Assembly (NCBI RefSeq): GCF_001427145.1
Contig: NZ_LMGL01000002.1
Span: 577,442 to 641,441, forward strand
DNA length: 64,000 bases
Source: Microbacterium sp. Root166
GTDB lineage: Bacteria > Actinomycetota > Actinomycetes > Actinomycetales > Microbacteriaceae
Direction of reading: 5' to 3'
Numbering within the stretch: the first letter of the stretch is position 1; each line of letters starts with the position of its first letter. The notes under the pieces are model-generated. The model ran no database searches. It saw only the letters and a list, made by a program, of their open reading frames with translations, and had not been told where the DNA came from. This document shows, piece after piece, positions 8,791-20,929 of this stretch. The translations under genes were made by a program, and so were the position numbers.

Positions 8791-9090
8791 TTACTGCTCT
8801 TCGCCGAGGATGGCGGTCACTCGGAAGCGGCCGTCTGCGGTATCCGGCGCGTTCTGCAGCACCTGGGCGGGCGTCAGCTGATCGCCCACGACGTCGGGGC
8901 GGAAGATGTTCTCGAGCGGGATGGGGTGGCTCGTCGCCGTGACCTCGGGGGTGGCGACCTCCGACACCTTCGCGATGTTGTCGACGATCGCATCGAGCTG
9001 TCCCGTGAGGCGCTGCACCTCCTCGTCGCTCAGCTGGATGCGGGCGAGCACACCGAGGTGGCGCACGAGATCGGGGGTGATTTCAGACAC
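8791..9090 (-). CDS. gatC: Asp-tRNA(Asn)/Glu-tRNA(Gln) amidotransferase subunit C
   Basis: A 99-aa subunit that wraps around GatA and stabilises the GatA-GatB interface. It has the usual [20 protein letters not shown] opening and the [10 protein letters not shown] segment. The start is GTG at 9090; TAAACT (plus 9097-9102) ends 6 nt upstream and no Shine-Dalgarno is visible, so this is probably a leaderless promoter for the gat operon. Confidence 0.95.
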   Translation of the reverse strand: MSEITPDLVRHLGVLARIQLSDEEVQRLTGQLDAIVDNIAKVSEVATPEVTATSHPIPLENIFRPDVVGDQLTPAQVLQNAPDTADGRFRVTAILGEEQ

Positions 9091-9158
9091 CCGGACAGTT
9101 TAGTCGTACGCTTTTCGCCCGCCCGTGCCGGTGCGGATCACGGGCGTAGGCTGAACGC

Positions 9159-10859
9159 GTGACGACGTATGACCCGCCTCGCCCGTGGATCGCCAGCTAC
9201 GCCGAGGGGGTGCCCGACGACCTCGAGCCCGTGAGCGGCTCGCTCATCGACATCGTCGCGGCCTCCGCCGCGGACTATCCGGACGCCCCGGCCCTGCAGT
9301 TCTTCGGCCGGACCACGTCGTACCGCGATCTGCAGGAGCAGATCGAGCGTGCGGCGGCCGGGCTGCGCGCACAGGGCGTCAAGGCCGGCGACCCCGTCGC
9401 GATCGTGCTTCCCAACTGCCCGCAGCACATCGTGGCGTTCTACGCGATCCTGCGCCTGGGCGCCGTGGTCATCGAGCACAACCCGCTCTACACCCCGCGT
9501 GAGCTCCGCAAGCAGTTCGAGGATCACGGCGCGAAGCACGCCATCGTGTGGTCGAAAGTCGTCGGCACCGTGCAGGAGTTCCCCGCAGACCTCGCGGTGA
9601 CCTCGCTGGTGTCGGTCGACATCACGACGGCCATGCCGCTGCGGACCCGGCTCGCCCTGAGGCTGCCGATCAAGAAGGCCCGTGAGTCGCGTGCCGCGCT
9701 GACCGAGCGCGTGAGCGGCGCCATCTCGTGGAGCGACATCGTCCGCTTCGAACCTCTGCCCGCGACCCACCCAAGGCCGGCGACGGACGACCTGGCGCTC
9801 ATCCAGTACACCAGCGGCACGACGGGGACGCCCAAGGGCGCGTCGCTCACGCATCGCAATCTCCTCTCCAACGCGGCCCAGGCCCGGGCGTGGGTGCCGT
9901 CGATCGTGCGCGGCGACGGCTGCGTCGTGTACGCCGTGCTCCCGATGTTCCATGCCTACGGGCTCACCCTGTGCCTGACCTTCGCGATGTCGATGGGCGC
10001 GCGCCTGGTGCTGTTCCCCCGGTTCGACCCGGACATGGTGCTCGAGGTCACCAAGAAGCACCCGGCGACCTTCCTCCCGCTGGTCCCCCCGATCGCGGAC
10101 CGGCTGCTCAAGGCAGCGAGCGAGAAGGGCGTGTCGCTTGCCGGCACCCAGGTCGCGATCTCCGGCGCCATGGCGCTCCCGCACGAGCTCGTGGTGCCCT
10201 TCGAAGCGGCCTCGGGTGGTTTCCTCGTCGAGGGGTACGGCCTGAGCGAGTGCTCTCCGGTGCTGATGGCCAATCCGGTCGCCACAAGCCGCGTGCCGGG
10301 CACGGTGGGCCTCCCGCTGCCTGGGACCGAGTGCCGCGTCGTCGACCCCGACGAACCCACGCGGGACGTCCCGGCCGGCGAGAGGGGCGAACTCATCGTC
10401 CGCGGACCGCAGGTCTTCAGCGGGTACTACGGCAAGCCCGAGGAGACGGAGGCGGTCTTCACCGAGGGCTGGTACCGCACGGGCGACATCGTCACGATCG
10501 ACGAGGCGGGCTTCGTGCGCATCGTCGACCGCATCAAGGAGCTCATCATCACGGGCGGCTTCAACGTCGCGCCGACCGAGGTCGAGAACGCTCTGCGCCA
10601 GCACCCGCTCGTCGAGGACGCCGCGGTGGTGGGCCTGCCGAGCGAGCACTCGGGTGAGGAGGTCGCGGCGGCCATCGTCGTCGCACCGGAATCCGACGTC
10701 GACGTCGAGGCGATCCGCGACTACGTGCGCGGCGTCCTCACGCCGTACAAGGTGCCCCGGAGCATCTTCATCGTCGACGAACTGCCGAAGTCCCTCATCG
10801 GGAAGGTGCTGCGCCGGCAGGTGCGCGACAGGCTGCTGGCGCTCACCTCGGGCGGGTGA
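9159..10859 (+). CDS. Long-chain fatty acid--CoA ligase (AMP-binding)
   Basis: A 566-aa adenylate-forming enzyme that converts fatty acids to acyl-CoA with ATP. Motifs in order: P-loop YTSGTTGTPKGASLTHRN (about residues 215-232), GYGLSECSPV (A5), GWYRTGDIV (A7), RIVDRIKELIITGGFN (A8) and the C-terminal catalytic Lys in PKSLIGKVLRRQVRD (A10). Overall sequence resembles FadD-type ligases; chain-length preference cannot be read. Start is GTG at 9159; TAGGCT at 9147-9152 ends 6 nt before it, a likely leaderless promoter. Its 3' end overlaps the convergent SDR gene by 17 bp. Confidence 0.93.
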   Translation: MTTYDPPRPWIASYAEGVPDDLEPVSGSLIDIVAASAADYPDAPALQFFGRTTSYRDLQEQIERAAAGLRAQGVKAGDPVAIVLPNCPQHIVAFYAILRLGAVVIEHNPLYTPRELRKQFEDHGAKHAIVWSKVVGTVQEFPADLAVTSLVSVDITTAMPLRTRLALRLPIKKARESRAALTERVSGAISWSDIVRFEPLPATHPRPATDDLALIQYTSGTTGTPKGASLTHRNLLSNAAQARAWVPSIVRGDGCVVYAVLPMFHAYGLTLCLTFAMSMGARLVLFPRFDPDMVLEVTKKHPATFLPLVPPIADRLLKAASEKGVSLAGTQVAISGAMALPHELVVPFEAASGGFLVEGYGLSECSPVLMANPVATSRVPGTVGLPLPGTECRVVDPDEPTRDVPAGERGELIVRGPQVFSGYYGKPEETEAVFTEGWYRTGDIVTIDEAGFVRIVDRIKELIITGGFNVAPTEVENALRQHPLVEDAAVVGLPSEHSGEEVAAAIVVAPESDVDVEAIRDYVRGVLTPYKVPRSIFIVDELPKSLIGKVLRRQVRDRLLALTSGG

Positions 10860-11643
10860 GCGAGCCAGGGTCTCTCGTACGCTCCTCGGGATCGCCGCCG
10901 TGCGCGGCCCGCCCACCGTCCACGGGCACGACGGCACCGGTGACGAACGAAGCGCCGTCCGAGAGCAGGAACGACACGACCTTCGCGATCTCGGCCGCCT
11001 CGCCCACGCGTCCCAGGGGCTGGAGCGCGGCGATGGAGGCCTCGAACGCGCCGCGCTCGGCATCCGTGAGGTTCTGCAGGTGCTGGTCGTACCGCGGGGT
11101 GCGCACCGACCCCAGTGCGACGGCGTTGACGCGGATGCCGTGACCGCCGTAGTCGACGGCCAGCGACCGCGTGAGTCCTTCCAGTGCCGCCTTGGCGGTG
11201 GCATAGGCGAGGCTCCCGCGGACCGGTCTCAGCCCCTGGTGCGAGCTGACGTTGACGATCGCACCCGGCGTCCTCATCCGGAGGAACTCGTTCACCGCCG
11301 CCGCTGACCCGGCCACCGCGGGTTGGAGGTTGTGCGCGATCGCAGCGCTCGTGAGAGCACCGCCGGCCCGGTCCAGCCAGAGATCCTCGAAGACGGCGGA
11401 GTTGTTGACCCACCCCGCGAGAACGCCCAGCCGCCGCGCCGCCCGGACCGCGGCGTCGGCGACCTCCTCTTCTGCGGCGTCGCCCAGCACCTCGGCGAAC
11501 GTGGCCGATTCGAGGCGCCCCGCGGTGCGGAGGTCCACCGCGACCACCGCCTCCTCACGCGAGAGCAGCTCGTCGACGATGGCTTCGCCGATTCCGCCGG
11601 CCGCGCCGGTGACGACCGTCACACGCCGCGGCGACGGAGTCAT
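10843..11643 (-). CDS. SDR family NAD(P)-dependent oxidoreductase
   Basis: A 266-aa classical short-chain dehydrogenase. TGAAGGIGEAI near residues 12-22 is the cofactor Gly motif; the active site is Ser in VNVSSHQG and YATAK (Tyr-x3-Lys); the C-terminal VVPVDGGRA is typical. The acidic VDLRT after the second strand suggests NAD(H) preference. The substrate is not predictable. The start overlaps the upstream YciI stop (ATGA), and the 3' end overlaps the acyl-CoA ligase on the other strand. Confidence 0.88.
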   Translation of the reverse strand: MTPSPRRVTVVTGAAGGIGEAIVDELLSREEAVVAVDLRTAGRLESATFAEVLGDAAEEEVADAAVRAARRLGVLAGWVNNSAVFEDLWLDRAGGALTSAAIAHNLQPAVAGSAAAVNEFLRMRTPGAIVNVSSHQGLRPVRGSLAYATAKAALEGLTRSLAVDYGGHGIRVNAVALGSVRTPRYDQHLQNLTDAERGAFEASIAALQPLGRVGEAAEIAKVVSFLLSDGASFVTGAVVPVDGGRAAHGGDPEERTRDPGSLTRPR

Positions 11644-11951
11644 GCGCCGGCCAATCCGTCGCGAGCCACCGCCACCGCGTACGGGTGCAGCGACGCCGTG
11701 AACACGCCGGCGGCGACCGCCGGGTCGCCGGCCATCACCTCGTGCGCTGCCTCGGCGTCCGAGGCCTCGAAGATCGTGATCCCGAACGTGCCGACGTCTT
11801 CCTGCGTGCGGCCGGCGAGGATCAGGATGCCGCGTTCCTTCAGACCCAGCAGATAGGCGAAGTGCTCCCCGACGATGCGCTGCTCATCGGCGGTGGGATC
11901 GGCGACCATCCCGGGCCGCGCCGGCACGATCCGGTAGAGCCAGTGCGACAT
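11640..11951 (-). CDS. YciI family protein
   Basis: A 103-aa ferredoxin-like alpha/beta protein. It carries the YciI features: an early RPGMVADPTADEQRIVGEHF segment with the His-containing motif, GRTQEDVGTFGITIFEA and EAAHEVMAGDPAVAAGVF. The family has a putative His/Asp active site, but a general reaction is not established. It begins 6 nt after the ligA stop and is coupled to the SDR gene downstream (ATGA). Confidence 0.85.
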   Translation of the reverse strand: MSHWLYRIVPARPGMVADPTADEQRIVGEHFAYLLGLKERGILILAGRTQEDVGTFGITIFEASDAEAAHEVMAGDPAVAAGVFTASLHPYAVAVARDGLAGA

Positions 11952-11957
11952 CGCAGT

Positions 11958-14273
<2,316 letters not shown>

Positions 14274-14301
14274 CTAGGGACGGCCGCCGACGTCCGCGGG
14301 G

Positions 14302-15399
14302 TCAGGCGGAGACGGGGACGGCCGACACGGTGCGGTCGATCGTGAACTGCCCGATCACCCGCGTGCCGTCGTAGAGCACCGCGGTCTGTCCGGGTGCGAC
14401 GCCGTCGAAGGGAACGTCGGGGACGACCGTGATGCGGCCCTGCGCGAGGGTGGCCCGTGCCGGCACCGGCTCGGCATGTGCACGGATCTGCACGTGACAC
14501 CCGAAGTCTCCCTCGGCCTGCGGGCGACCGGCCCACGAGTGCCGCTCCCCCGCGATCTCGGCGGTCGCCAGTGCCTCCTTGGGACCCACGACGACGGTGT
14601 TGCTCACCGGCCGCACCTCGAGCACGAACCGCGGCTTGCCGTCGGGCGCGGGCACCCCGAGCGAGAGTCCGCGACGCTGCCCCACCGTGAAGGCGTGCGC
14701 CCCCTCGTGGCTGCCCACGACCGCGCCGGTGCGGTCGACGACGTCGCCGTGAGCGGTGCCGACCTTCTCGGCCAGCCAGCCCCGGGTGTCGCCGTCCGGG
14801 ATGAAGCAGATGTCGTGGCTGTCGGGCTTCTGGGCGACGGTCAGCCCGCGCTCTGCGGCCTCCGCTCGCACGACGGCCTTGGACGGCGTCGACCCGAGCG
14901 GGAAGTAGGTGTGGGCGAGCTGCTCGGCGTTGAGCACCCCGAGCACGTACGACTGGTCCTTGGCGGCATCCGATGCCCTGTGGAGTTCTCGGCCGTCGGG
15001 GCCGTCCACGAGCGTCGCGTAGTGGCCGGTGCACACCGCGTCGAAGCCGAGCTCGATCGCGCGCTCGAGCAGCGCGGCGAACTTGATCTTCTCGTTGCAG
15101 CGCATGCAGGGGTTCGGGGTACGGCCCGCCTGGTACTCGGCAATGAAGTCGTCGATGACGTCGTCGCGGAAGCGCTCCGAGAAGTCCCACACATAGAACG
15201 GGATGCCGAGACGGTCGGCGGCCCGCCGGGCGTCCATCGCGTCCTCGATCGTGCAGCAGCCGCGACTGCCCGTCCGCAGCGTTCCCCCGGCGCGGGAGAG
15301 CGCCAGATGGACGCCGACGACCTCGTGCCCCGCCTCGACGGCCCGCGCGGCCGCCACGGCGGAGTCGACGCCACCGCTCATGGCCGCAAGGATCCGCAT
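14302..15399 (-). CDS. mnmA: tRNA 2-thiouridine(34) synthase
   Basis: A 365-aa enzyme that thiolates U34 of tRNA-Lys, -Glu and -Gln. The PP-loop is [12 protein letters not shown] at the N-terminus; the nucleophilic Cys is in [15 protein letters not shown] (C98, C101) and the persulfide Cys in [13 protein letters not shown]. The adjacent cysteine desulfurase, upstream in the same direction, is the probable sulfur donor. TAGACT (plus 15406-15411) ends 6 nt before the ATG; its TAG is the stop codon of the cysteine desulfurase gene. Independent leaderless transcription is therefore possible within the operon. Confidence 0.96.
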   Translation of the reverse strand: MRILAAMSGGVDSAVAAARAVEAGHEVVGVHLALSRAGGTLRTGSRGCCTIEDAMDARRAADRLGIPFYVWDFSERFRDDVIDDFIAEYQAGRTPNPCMRCNEKIKFAALLERAIELGFDAVCTGHYATLVDGPDGRELHRASDAAKDQSYVLGVLNAEQLAHTYFPLGSTPSKAVVRAEAAERGLTVAQKPDSHDICFIPDGDTRGWLAEKVGTAHGDVVDRTGAVVGSHEGAHAFTVGQRRGLSLGVPAPDGKPRFVLEVRPVSNTVVVGPKEALATAEIAGERHSWAGRPQAEGDFGCHVQIRAHAEPVPARATLAQGRITVVPDVPFDGVAPGQTAVLYDGTRVIGQFTIDRTVSAVPVSA

Positions 15400-15408
15400 G
15401 GGTCCAGT

Positions 15409-16596
15409 CTACGAGCGGGCGCCTGAGGGAGTCCCGGATGCCGCACGTGCGCGCGCCACGGCCCCCGGGAGCGCCGCGAGCACGGTGTCGATGTCGGCGG
15501 AGGTCGTGGTGCGCCCCAGGCTGAACCGCAGCACCTGGCGGGCCTCGGCATCCGTCCTGCCCATCGCCTGCACGACGTGCGACGGCTCGGGAATGCCCGC
15601 CTGGCACGCCGACCCGGTCGAGACGGCGATGCCTGCCTGATCGAGCAGGAACAGCAGCGTCTCGCCCGACGCACCGGAAAAGAGCACGTGCGCGTTGCCG
15701 GGCAGGCGATGCACCGGATCGCCGAGCAGCTCGGCATCGACGACAGTGCTCAGGATGCCGCGCACCAGCGCCGTGCGCAGAGCCTCCAGCCGTGCGGCCT
15801 CCGACTCCCGCTCGGCCTCGGACAGTTCGGCGGCCACGGCGAAAGCCACGGCACCCGCGACATCCGGCGTCCCGGCGCGAAGACCCCGCTGCTGACCGCC
15901 GCCGTGCAGGAGCGGCGCGAGCCGGGCGTGCCGCGACACCACCAGCGCTCCGACGCCCGCCGGCCCGCCCACCTTGTGCGCGGAGATGCTGAGGGCGCTG
16001 AGGCCGCCGGTCGACGTCGACCCGCCGCGCCACGTGCGGAACGAGACGGGGATATGACCGAAGGCCGACACCGCGTCCAGGTGCAGGGGCACCGCCTCCG
16101 CTGCGGCGGAAGCCGCGAGAGCGGCGGCGTCGTTGAGCGTGCCGACCTCATTGGCGGCCACCAGCGCGGTCGCGAACGCGGCACCGGGAAGGGCATCGGC
16201 GAACCGGTCCGGGGCGATGCGCCCGAGTCCGTCGAGCGCGACCGCCCGCACCTCGGCGCCTGCTGACGCATGGAGCCAGCCGACGGCGTCGAGGGTGGCG
16301 TGATGCTCCCCGTCGGGCAGCACGATCGCCTCGCGACCTGCCTCGCGCGCCGACCACAGGCCCTTCACGGCGAGGTTGATCGACTCGGTCCCGCCCGAGG
16401 TGAACACGACCTCCGGGGGGTCGCAGTCGATGATCGCGGCGAGTCTCTCGCGCGCTTCTTCGAGCAGCCGCCGGGCGGCCTGGCCGAAGGTGTGGATCGA
16501 CGACGCGTTGCCCAACTCGTCACCGGCGCTCGCCCACGCGTCCCGGGATTCCGGGCGAAGCGGGGTCGTGGCGGCATGATCCAGGTAGATCGCCAT
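15409..16596 (-). CDS. Cysteine desulfurase (NifS/IscS family)
   Basis: A 395-aa PLP enzyme that produces alanine and a protein-bound persulfide. It opens MAIYLDHAATTPLRPES; EHHATLDA gives the PLP-stacking His, SISAHKVGGPAG the Schiff-base Lys (K208) and VSTGSACQAGIPEPSH the persulfide Cys (C331). The compact SACQAG loop resembles class II enzymes dedicated to tRNA thiolation, consistent with mnmA 9 nt downstream. GAGGAGACGAGG precedes the ATG as a good Shine-Dalgarno. A role in general Fe-S assembly cannot be excluded. Confidence 0.93.
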   Translation of the reverse strand: MAIYLDHAATTPLRPESRDAWASAGDELGNASSIHTFGQAARRLLEEARERLAAIIDCDPPEVVFTSGGTESINLAVKGLWSAREAGREAIVLPDGEHHATLDAVGWLHASAGAEVRAVALDGLGRIAPDRFADALPGAAFATALVAANEVGTLNDAAALAASAAAEAVPLHLDAVSAFGHIPVSFRTWRGGSTSTGGLSALSISAHKVGGPAGVGALVVSRHARLAPLLHGGGQQRGLRAGTPDVAGAVAFAVAAELSEAERESEAARLEALRTALVRGILSTVVDAELLGDPVHRLPGNAHVLFSGASGETLLFLLDQAGIAVSTGSACQAGIPEPSHVVQAMGRTDAEARQVLRFSLGRTTTSADIDTVLAALPGAVARARAASGTPSGARS

Positions 16597-16709
16597 CCTC
16601 GTCTCCTCATGCTTCGCGGGCTGCCGACAAGTCGTGCGCCCGAGTTCCGCACCCCTCGGGACTCGGTTCCGTAACGCCGCCGACTCCTGGCATAACTACT
16701 GTAGAGCGC

Positions 16710-18785
16710 ATGCTCTCGCCGCAGCTCGCCCTATCGCCGGGTCTCCTCCGCGCCGATCTCGATCGGCTCGGGGTCACCGTCGGGCATGAATCTTCCACCC
16801 TGCGCGTGTGGTCCGGCGCCGCTGATGCGATGGAACTGGTCGTGTTCGACGACTCCGACCTCGACTGGGCGACCGACAGCGCCGCGCTCGCACCGGTCGG
16901 CGGCGGGGTCTGGGAGATCACCACGCCGCTGCTGCGTCCCGGCACGCGGTACGCCATCCGCGTGGACGGCCCCCACGGGCCGGGGAACACCTTCAACCGC
17001 AACACGCTGCTGATCGACCCCTACGCGCGCGGGCTCGACCGCGACGGCTTCGACGACTGGCGATCGGTCGTGGTCGACGGGTCGTTCGACTGGGGCGGCG
17101 TGGGCAAGCCGGCGGTGCCGATGGACCGCACGGTCATCTACGAGGGACACCTGAAGGGCCTGTCCAAACGGCATCCCGACGTCCCGCCCGCCCTGCACGG
17201 CACGTACGCCGGGCTGGCGCATCCGGCGATGATCGAGCATTTCCTGTCGCTCGGCGTCACCAGCATCGAACTGCTGCCCGTCCACGCCTTCGCGACCGAG
17301 CCGCGGCTGCTGCAGCACGGCCTCTCGAACTACTGGGGCTACAACACCCTCAACTTCTTCTCCCCGCACGCGCCGTATGCCACCGAGCAGGCCCGCCGCG
17401 AGGGGCCGGAGGCGGTACTCCGCGAGTTCAAGGGCATGGTGCGGCTGCTGCACGAGGCGGGGCTCGAGGTCATCCTCGACGTCGTCTACAACCACACGGC
17501 GGAGGAGGGCATCGGCGGCCCGCGATCGAGCCTGCGGGGCATCGACAACGCCGCGTACTACCGGCAGCAGGAGGACGGCGCCTACATCGACGTCACGGGC
17601 TGCGGCAACGCGGTGAACACGTCGACGGATGCCGCGGCCCGCCTGGTTCTGGACTCGCTGCGCTACTGGGCGAACGACGTGCAGATCGACGGCTTCCGCC
17701 TCGATCTCGCCGCGACGCTCGGTCGTGACGAGTCCCACGCGTTCACGCCCGATCATCCGCTGCTGCGGGCGATCATCGACGATCCCCAGCTGGCCGGCGT
17801 CAAGAAGATCGCCGAGCCGTGGGATGTCGGCATGGGCGGGTGGCAGACCGGCAACTTCGGCGACGGCTGGAGCGAGTGGAACGACCGCTACCGCGACCGC
17901 GTGCGCAACTTCTGGCTGAGCGACGTGGACTACGCGCGACGCGCCTCGACCGCGCCCGTCGGGATCGGCGGCCTCGCCACACGTCTGGCGGGTTCGTCGA
18001 ACACCTTCAGCGCGGAACGCGGGCCGCTCGCGAGTGTCAACTTCGTCACGGCGCACGACGGCTTCACCCTGCGCGATCTCGTCTCCTACGACGTCAAGCA
18101 CAACCTCGGCAACGGCGAGCAGAACCGTGACGGCGCCGACACCAATCGGTCGTTCAACCACGGCGCCGAGGGGCCCACCGACGATCTCGGCGTCCTCGCG
18201 ACGCGGCGCCGGGCCATGCGCAATCTGCTCGGGACGCTCCTCCTCTCGGCGGGCATCCCCATGATCGCGGCGGGCGACGAGTACGGCCGATCGCAGCGCG
18301 GCAACAACAACGCCTACTGCCACGACTCGCCGCTGACATGGCTCTCCTGGCAGCACGCCGACTGGCAGCGCGACCTGTTCGCCCACGTGCAGCGACTGCT
18401 CGCCCTGCGCCGCGAGAACCCCGCGCTCCGACCGGTGCGCTTCGCGCGGCTGGGTGAGCACACGCCGTCGGCCTCGGTCATGGACTGGTACGACGAGCGC
18501 GGCGAGACGGTGACGAGCGACCGATGGGCCAATCCCGACCACCGCACGCTCCAGTACGTCGCGGCCTCGACCCCCGAGAACGAGGCCTTCAACCGGATCC
18601 TCCTCATCATCCACGGGGTGGAAGCGCCCACAGACGTCGTGCTGCCGACCATCGACGGAGTGTCGAGCTACGTGTCGCTGTGGTCGAGCGCCGACGAGAA
18701 GCCCGATGCCTCGCGGCCGCCCCTCCCGCCGGGGGCTGTCGTACCGGTGGCGGGAACGTCGATGCACCTGTTCCGGGCCGAGTGA
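16710..18785 (+). CDS. glgX: Glycogen debranching enzyme GlgX (first copy)
   Basis: A 691-aa GH13 isoamylase-type enzyme. The N-terminal CBM48-like domain (STLRVWSGAADAMELVVFDD) is followed by the barrel. Catalytic residues are D332 in DGFRLDLAAT and E369 in KIAEPWDVGMGG; NFVTAHDGFTLRDLVSY is the family block with the transition-state Asp. It removes alpha-1,6 branches from glycogen. TACTGT at 16697-16702 lies 7 nt before the ATG with no Shine-Dalgarno, so the mRNA may be leaderless. It heads glgX-glgE-glgB, with 59 bp before glgE. A second GlgX is encoded at 42820-45030. Confidence 0.93.
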   Translation: MLSPQLALSPGLLRADLDRLGVTVGHESSTLRVWSGAADAMELVVFDDSDLDWATDSAALAPVGGGVWEITTPLLRPGTRYAIRVDGPHGPGNTFNRNTLLIDPYARGLDRDGFDDWRSVVVDGSFDWGGVGKPAVPMDRTVIYEGHLKGLSKRHPDVPPALHGTYAGLAHPAMIEHFLSLGVTSIELLPVHAFATEPRLLQHGLSNYWGYNTLNFFSPHAPYATEQARREGPEAVLREFKGMVRLLHEAGLEVILDVVYNHTAEEGIGGPRSSLRGIDNAAYYRQQEDGAYIDVTGCGNAVNTSTDAAARLVLDSLRYWANDVQIDGFRLDLAATLGRDESHAFTPDHPLLRAIIDDPQLAGVKKIAEPWDVGMGGWQTGNFGDGWSEWNDRYRDRVRNFWLSDVDYARRASTAPVGIGGLATRLAGSSNTFSAERGPLASVNFVTAHDGFTLRDLVSYDVKHNLGNGEQNRDGADTNRSFNHGAEGPTDDLGVLATRRRAMRNLLGTLLLSAGIPMIAAGDEYGRSQRGNNNAYCHDSPLTWLSWQHADWQRDLFAHVQRLLALRRENPALRPVRFARLGEHTPSASVMDWYDERGETVTSDRWANPDHRTLQYVAASTPENEAFNRILLIIHGVEAPTDVVLPTIDGVSSYVSLWSSADEKPDASRPPLPPGAVVPVAGTSMHLFRAE

Positions 18786-18844
18786 GAGCGGAACAGGCCG
18801 TGCGGCGCCTGTCGCGCCCCCGGGCGTCGGGGTAGGTTCGAGAC

Positions 18845-20929
18845 GTGGTCACGTCATCGCGCACCGCGCGCCCCCGCCCCTGGCGGAGCGCCTCCGCCAT
18901 CCCTGTCCGAGACGCGCGAGAGTGGCAGCCCGAGCGGCTGACGGTCTCCCGCCGGATTCCGCTGGCCAAGCCCGGGCCCTCCGTCCCCTGGGGCGACTTC
19001 CAGCCCAAGGCGTACGCCGGCGAGGTCGTCCCTTTCCGCGTGACGTCGTTCCGCGAGGGACATGACCGGATCGGCGTCCAGGTGCGCCTCACCTCGCCGT
19101 CGGGCGATGTGTCGCTGCACCGGCTGCGCGCTCTCGAGGACGGCTTCGACACCTGGCGCACCGAGGTCGTCCTTCTCGAGGAGGGCGTGTGGACGTTCCG
19201 CTTCGAGTCGTTCGCGGACGAGTTCGCCACGTGGGAGCACGCCGCTGACCTGAAGATCGCCGCGGGGGTGGATGCCGCGGTGATGCGCGAACTGGGTGCG
19301 CTCCTGTTCGAGCGCTCGGCCACCGAGAAGTCCCGGCCCGCCGCGGAGCGGAAGGGACTCACGACGGCCGCGGCGACGCTCATGGATCCGTCCGTGAGCG
19401 ACGCCGAGGCGCTCGTCGTCGTGCGCGATCCCGCGATCGCCGCGTACTTCCACGCTCGGCCGGCCATGGCGCTGACGACCGTGGGCGATGAGCTCGAGCT
19501 GCTCGTCGAGCGCGAGCGCGCCGGCTCCGGCGCCTGGTACGAGTTCTTCCCGCGGTCCGAAGGTGCGCGCCGCCTCAAGGACGGCCGGATCAAGAGCGGC
19601 AGCTTCCGCACTGCGGCCCGGCGGCTCCCCGCCGTCGCGGCGATGGGCTTCGACGTGCTGTACCTGCCGCCGATCCATCCGATCGGCCGGATCAACCGCA
19701 AGGGACGAAACAACACCCTCGATCCGGGCCCGGCCGACCCCGGCTCACCCTGGGCGATCGGCGCCGCCGAGGGCGGTCACGACGCCGTCCACCCGGATCT
19801 CGGCAGTCTCGCCGACTTCCGCGCCTTCGTCCGTGCCGCTCGCGCCGAGGGGATCGAAGTGGCCCTGGACTTCGCCCTGCAGGCGGCTCCCGACCACCCC
19901 TGGGTCGCCGAGCACCCGGAGTGGTTCACGACGCTGCCCGACGGGACCATCGCGTACGCCGAGAACCCGCCCAAGAAGTACCAGGACATCTATCCGATCA
20001 ACTTCGACAACGATCCTGCAGGCATCTACGCCGAGGCGCTGCGCGTCGTCCGCCACTGGATCGCCCAGGGCGTCAGGATCTTCCGCGTCGACAACCCCCA
20101 CACCAAGCCGCTGCAGTTCTGGGAGTGGCTGATCGCAGCAGTGAACGCCGAGCATCCGGACGTGGTGTTCCTCGCCGAGGCGTTCACGCGTCCGGCACCG
20201 CTGCAGAGCCTCGCCGGCGCCGGCTTCCAACAGAGCTACACGTACTTCACCTGGCGCAACACCAAGCTCGAGCTGGAGGAGTTCCTGACCGGTCTCGCCA
20301 CCGAGACCGATGACTTCGTGCGCCCGAACCTCTTCGTCAACACTCCCGACATCCTCACCGAGTACCTCCAGTTCGGCGGAAGGCCGGCCTACGTCATCCG
20401 GGCGGCGATCGCCGCGACGGCGGCGCCGGTGTACGGCGTCTACGCGGGGTACGAGCTGTTCGAGAACGTGGCCCGCCCCGGGTCCGAGGAGAACATCGAC
20501 AACGAGAAGTACGAGTACAAGGTGCGGGACTGGGAGGGCGCCGAGGCGCGGGGCGACTCCCTCGCACCGTTCCTGACCCGCCTCAACGAGATCCGCCGTG
20601 CCCACCCGGCGCTCGGTCAGCTGCGCAACCTGAGCATCCACTGGAGCGACGACGACGCCATTCTCGTCTACGTGAAGCACCTGGATGCCGCGCTGTCGCC
20701 GACCGGGCGCTCCGACACGATCATCGTGGTCGTCAACACGGATCCGCACTCGGTGCGCCAGACGATGGTGCACCTCGACACGCGACTGTGGGGCGTCGAG
20801 CCCGGCGATCCGTATGACGTCGAAGACCTGGTGACCGGGGCGCAGTGGACGTGGTCGGATCACAACTTCGTGATGCTGGACGCGTTCACCGAACCCGTCC
20901 ACATCCTGCACGTGAAGGAGTCACGATGA
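18845..20929 (+). CDS. glgE: Alpha-1,4-glucan:maltose-1-phosphate maltosyltransferase
   Basis: A 694-aa GH13_3 enzyme that adds maltose units from maltose-1-phosphate to alpha-glucan. An N-terminal domain (GRIPVTSFREGHDRIGVQV-like region) precedes the barrel. The nucleophile is D416 in FRVDNPHTKPLQFWEW and the acid/base E445 in VVFLAEAFTRP; YLPPIHPIGR and KKYQDIYPINFDND are GlgE-specific blocks. GTG start at 18845; TAGGTT at 18833-18838 ends 6 nt upstream, suggesting a leaderless start independent of glgX. It is coupled to glgB (ATGA). No maltokinase (pep2) or trehalose synthase (treS), the usual source of maltose-1-phosphate, is in the window. Confidence 0.95.
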   Translation: MVTSSRTARPRPWRSASAIPVRDAREWQPERLTVSRRIPLAKPGPSVPWGDFQPKAYAGEVVPFRVTSFREGHDRIGVQVRLTSPSGDVSLHRLRALEDGFDTWRTEVVLLEEGVWTFRFESFADEFATWEHAADLKIAAGVDAAVMRELGALLFERSATEKSRPAAERKGLTTAAATLMDPSVSDAEALVVVRDPAIAAYFHARPAMALTTVGDELELLVERERAGSGAWYEFFPRSEGARRLKDGRIKSGSFRTAARRLPAVAAMGFDVLYLPPIHPIGRINRKGRNNTLDPGPADPGSPWAIGAAEGGHDAVHPDLGSLADFRAFVRAARAEGIEVALDFALQAAPDHPWVAEHPEWFTTLPDGTIAYAENPPKKYQDIYPINFDNDPAGIYAEALRVVRHWIAQGVRIFRVDNPHTKPLQFWEWLIAAVNAEHPDVVFLAEAFTRPAPLQSLAGAGFQQSYTYFTWRNTKLELEEFLTGLATETDDFVRPNLFVNTPDILTEYLQFGGRPAYVIRAAIAATAAPVYGVYAGYELFENVARPGSEENIDNEKYEYKVRDWEGAEARGDSLAPFLTRLNEIRRAHPALGQLRNLSIHWSDDDAILVYVKHLDAALSPTGRSDTIIVVVNTDPHSVRQTMVHLDTRLWGVEPGDPYDVEDLVTGAQWTWSDHNFVMLDAFTEPVHILHVKESR

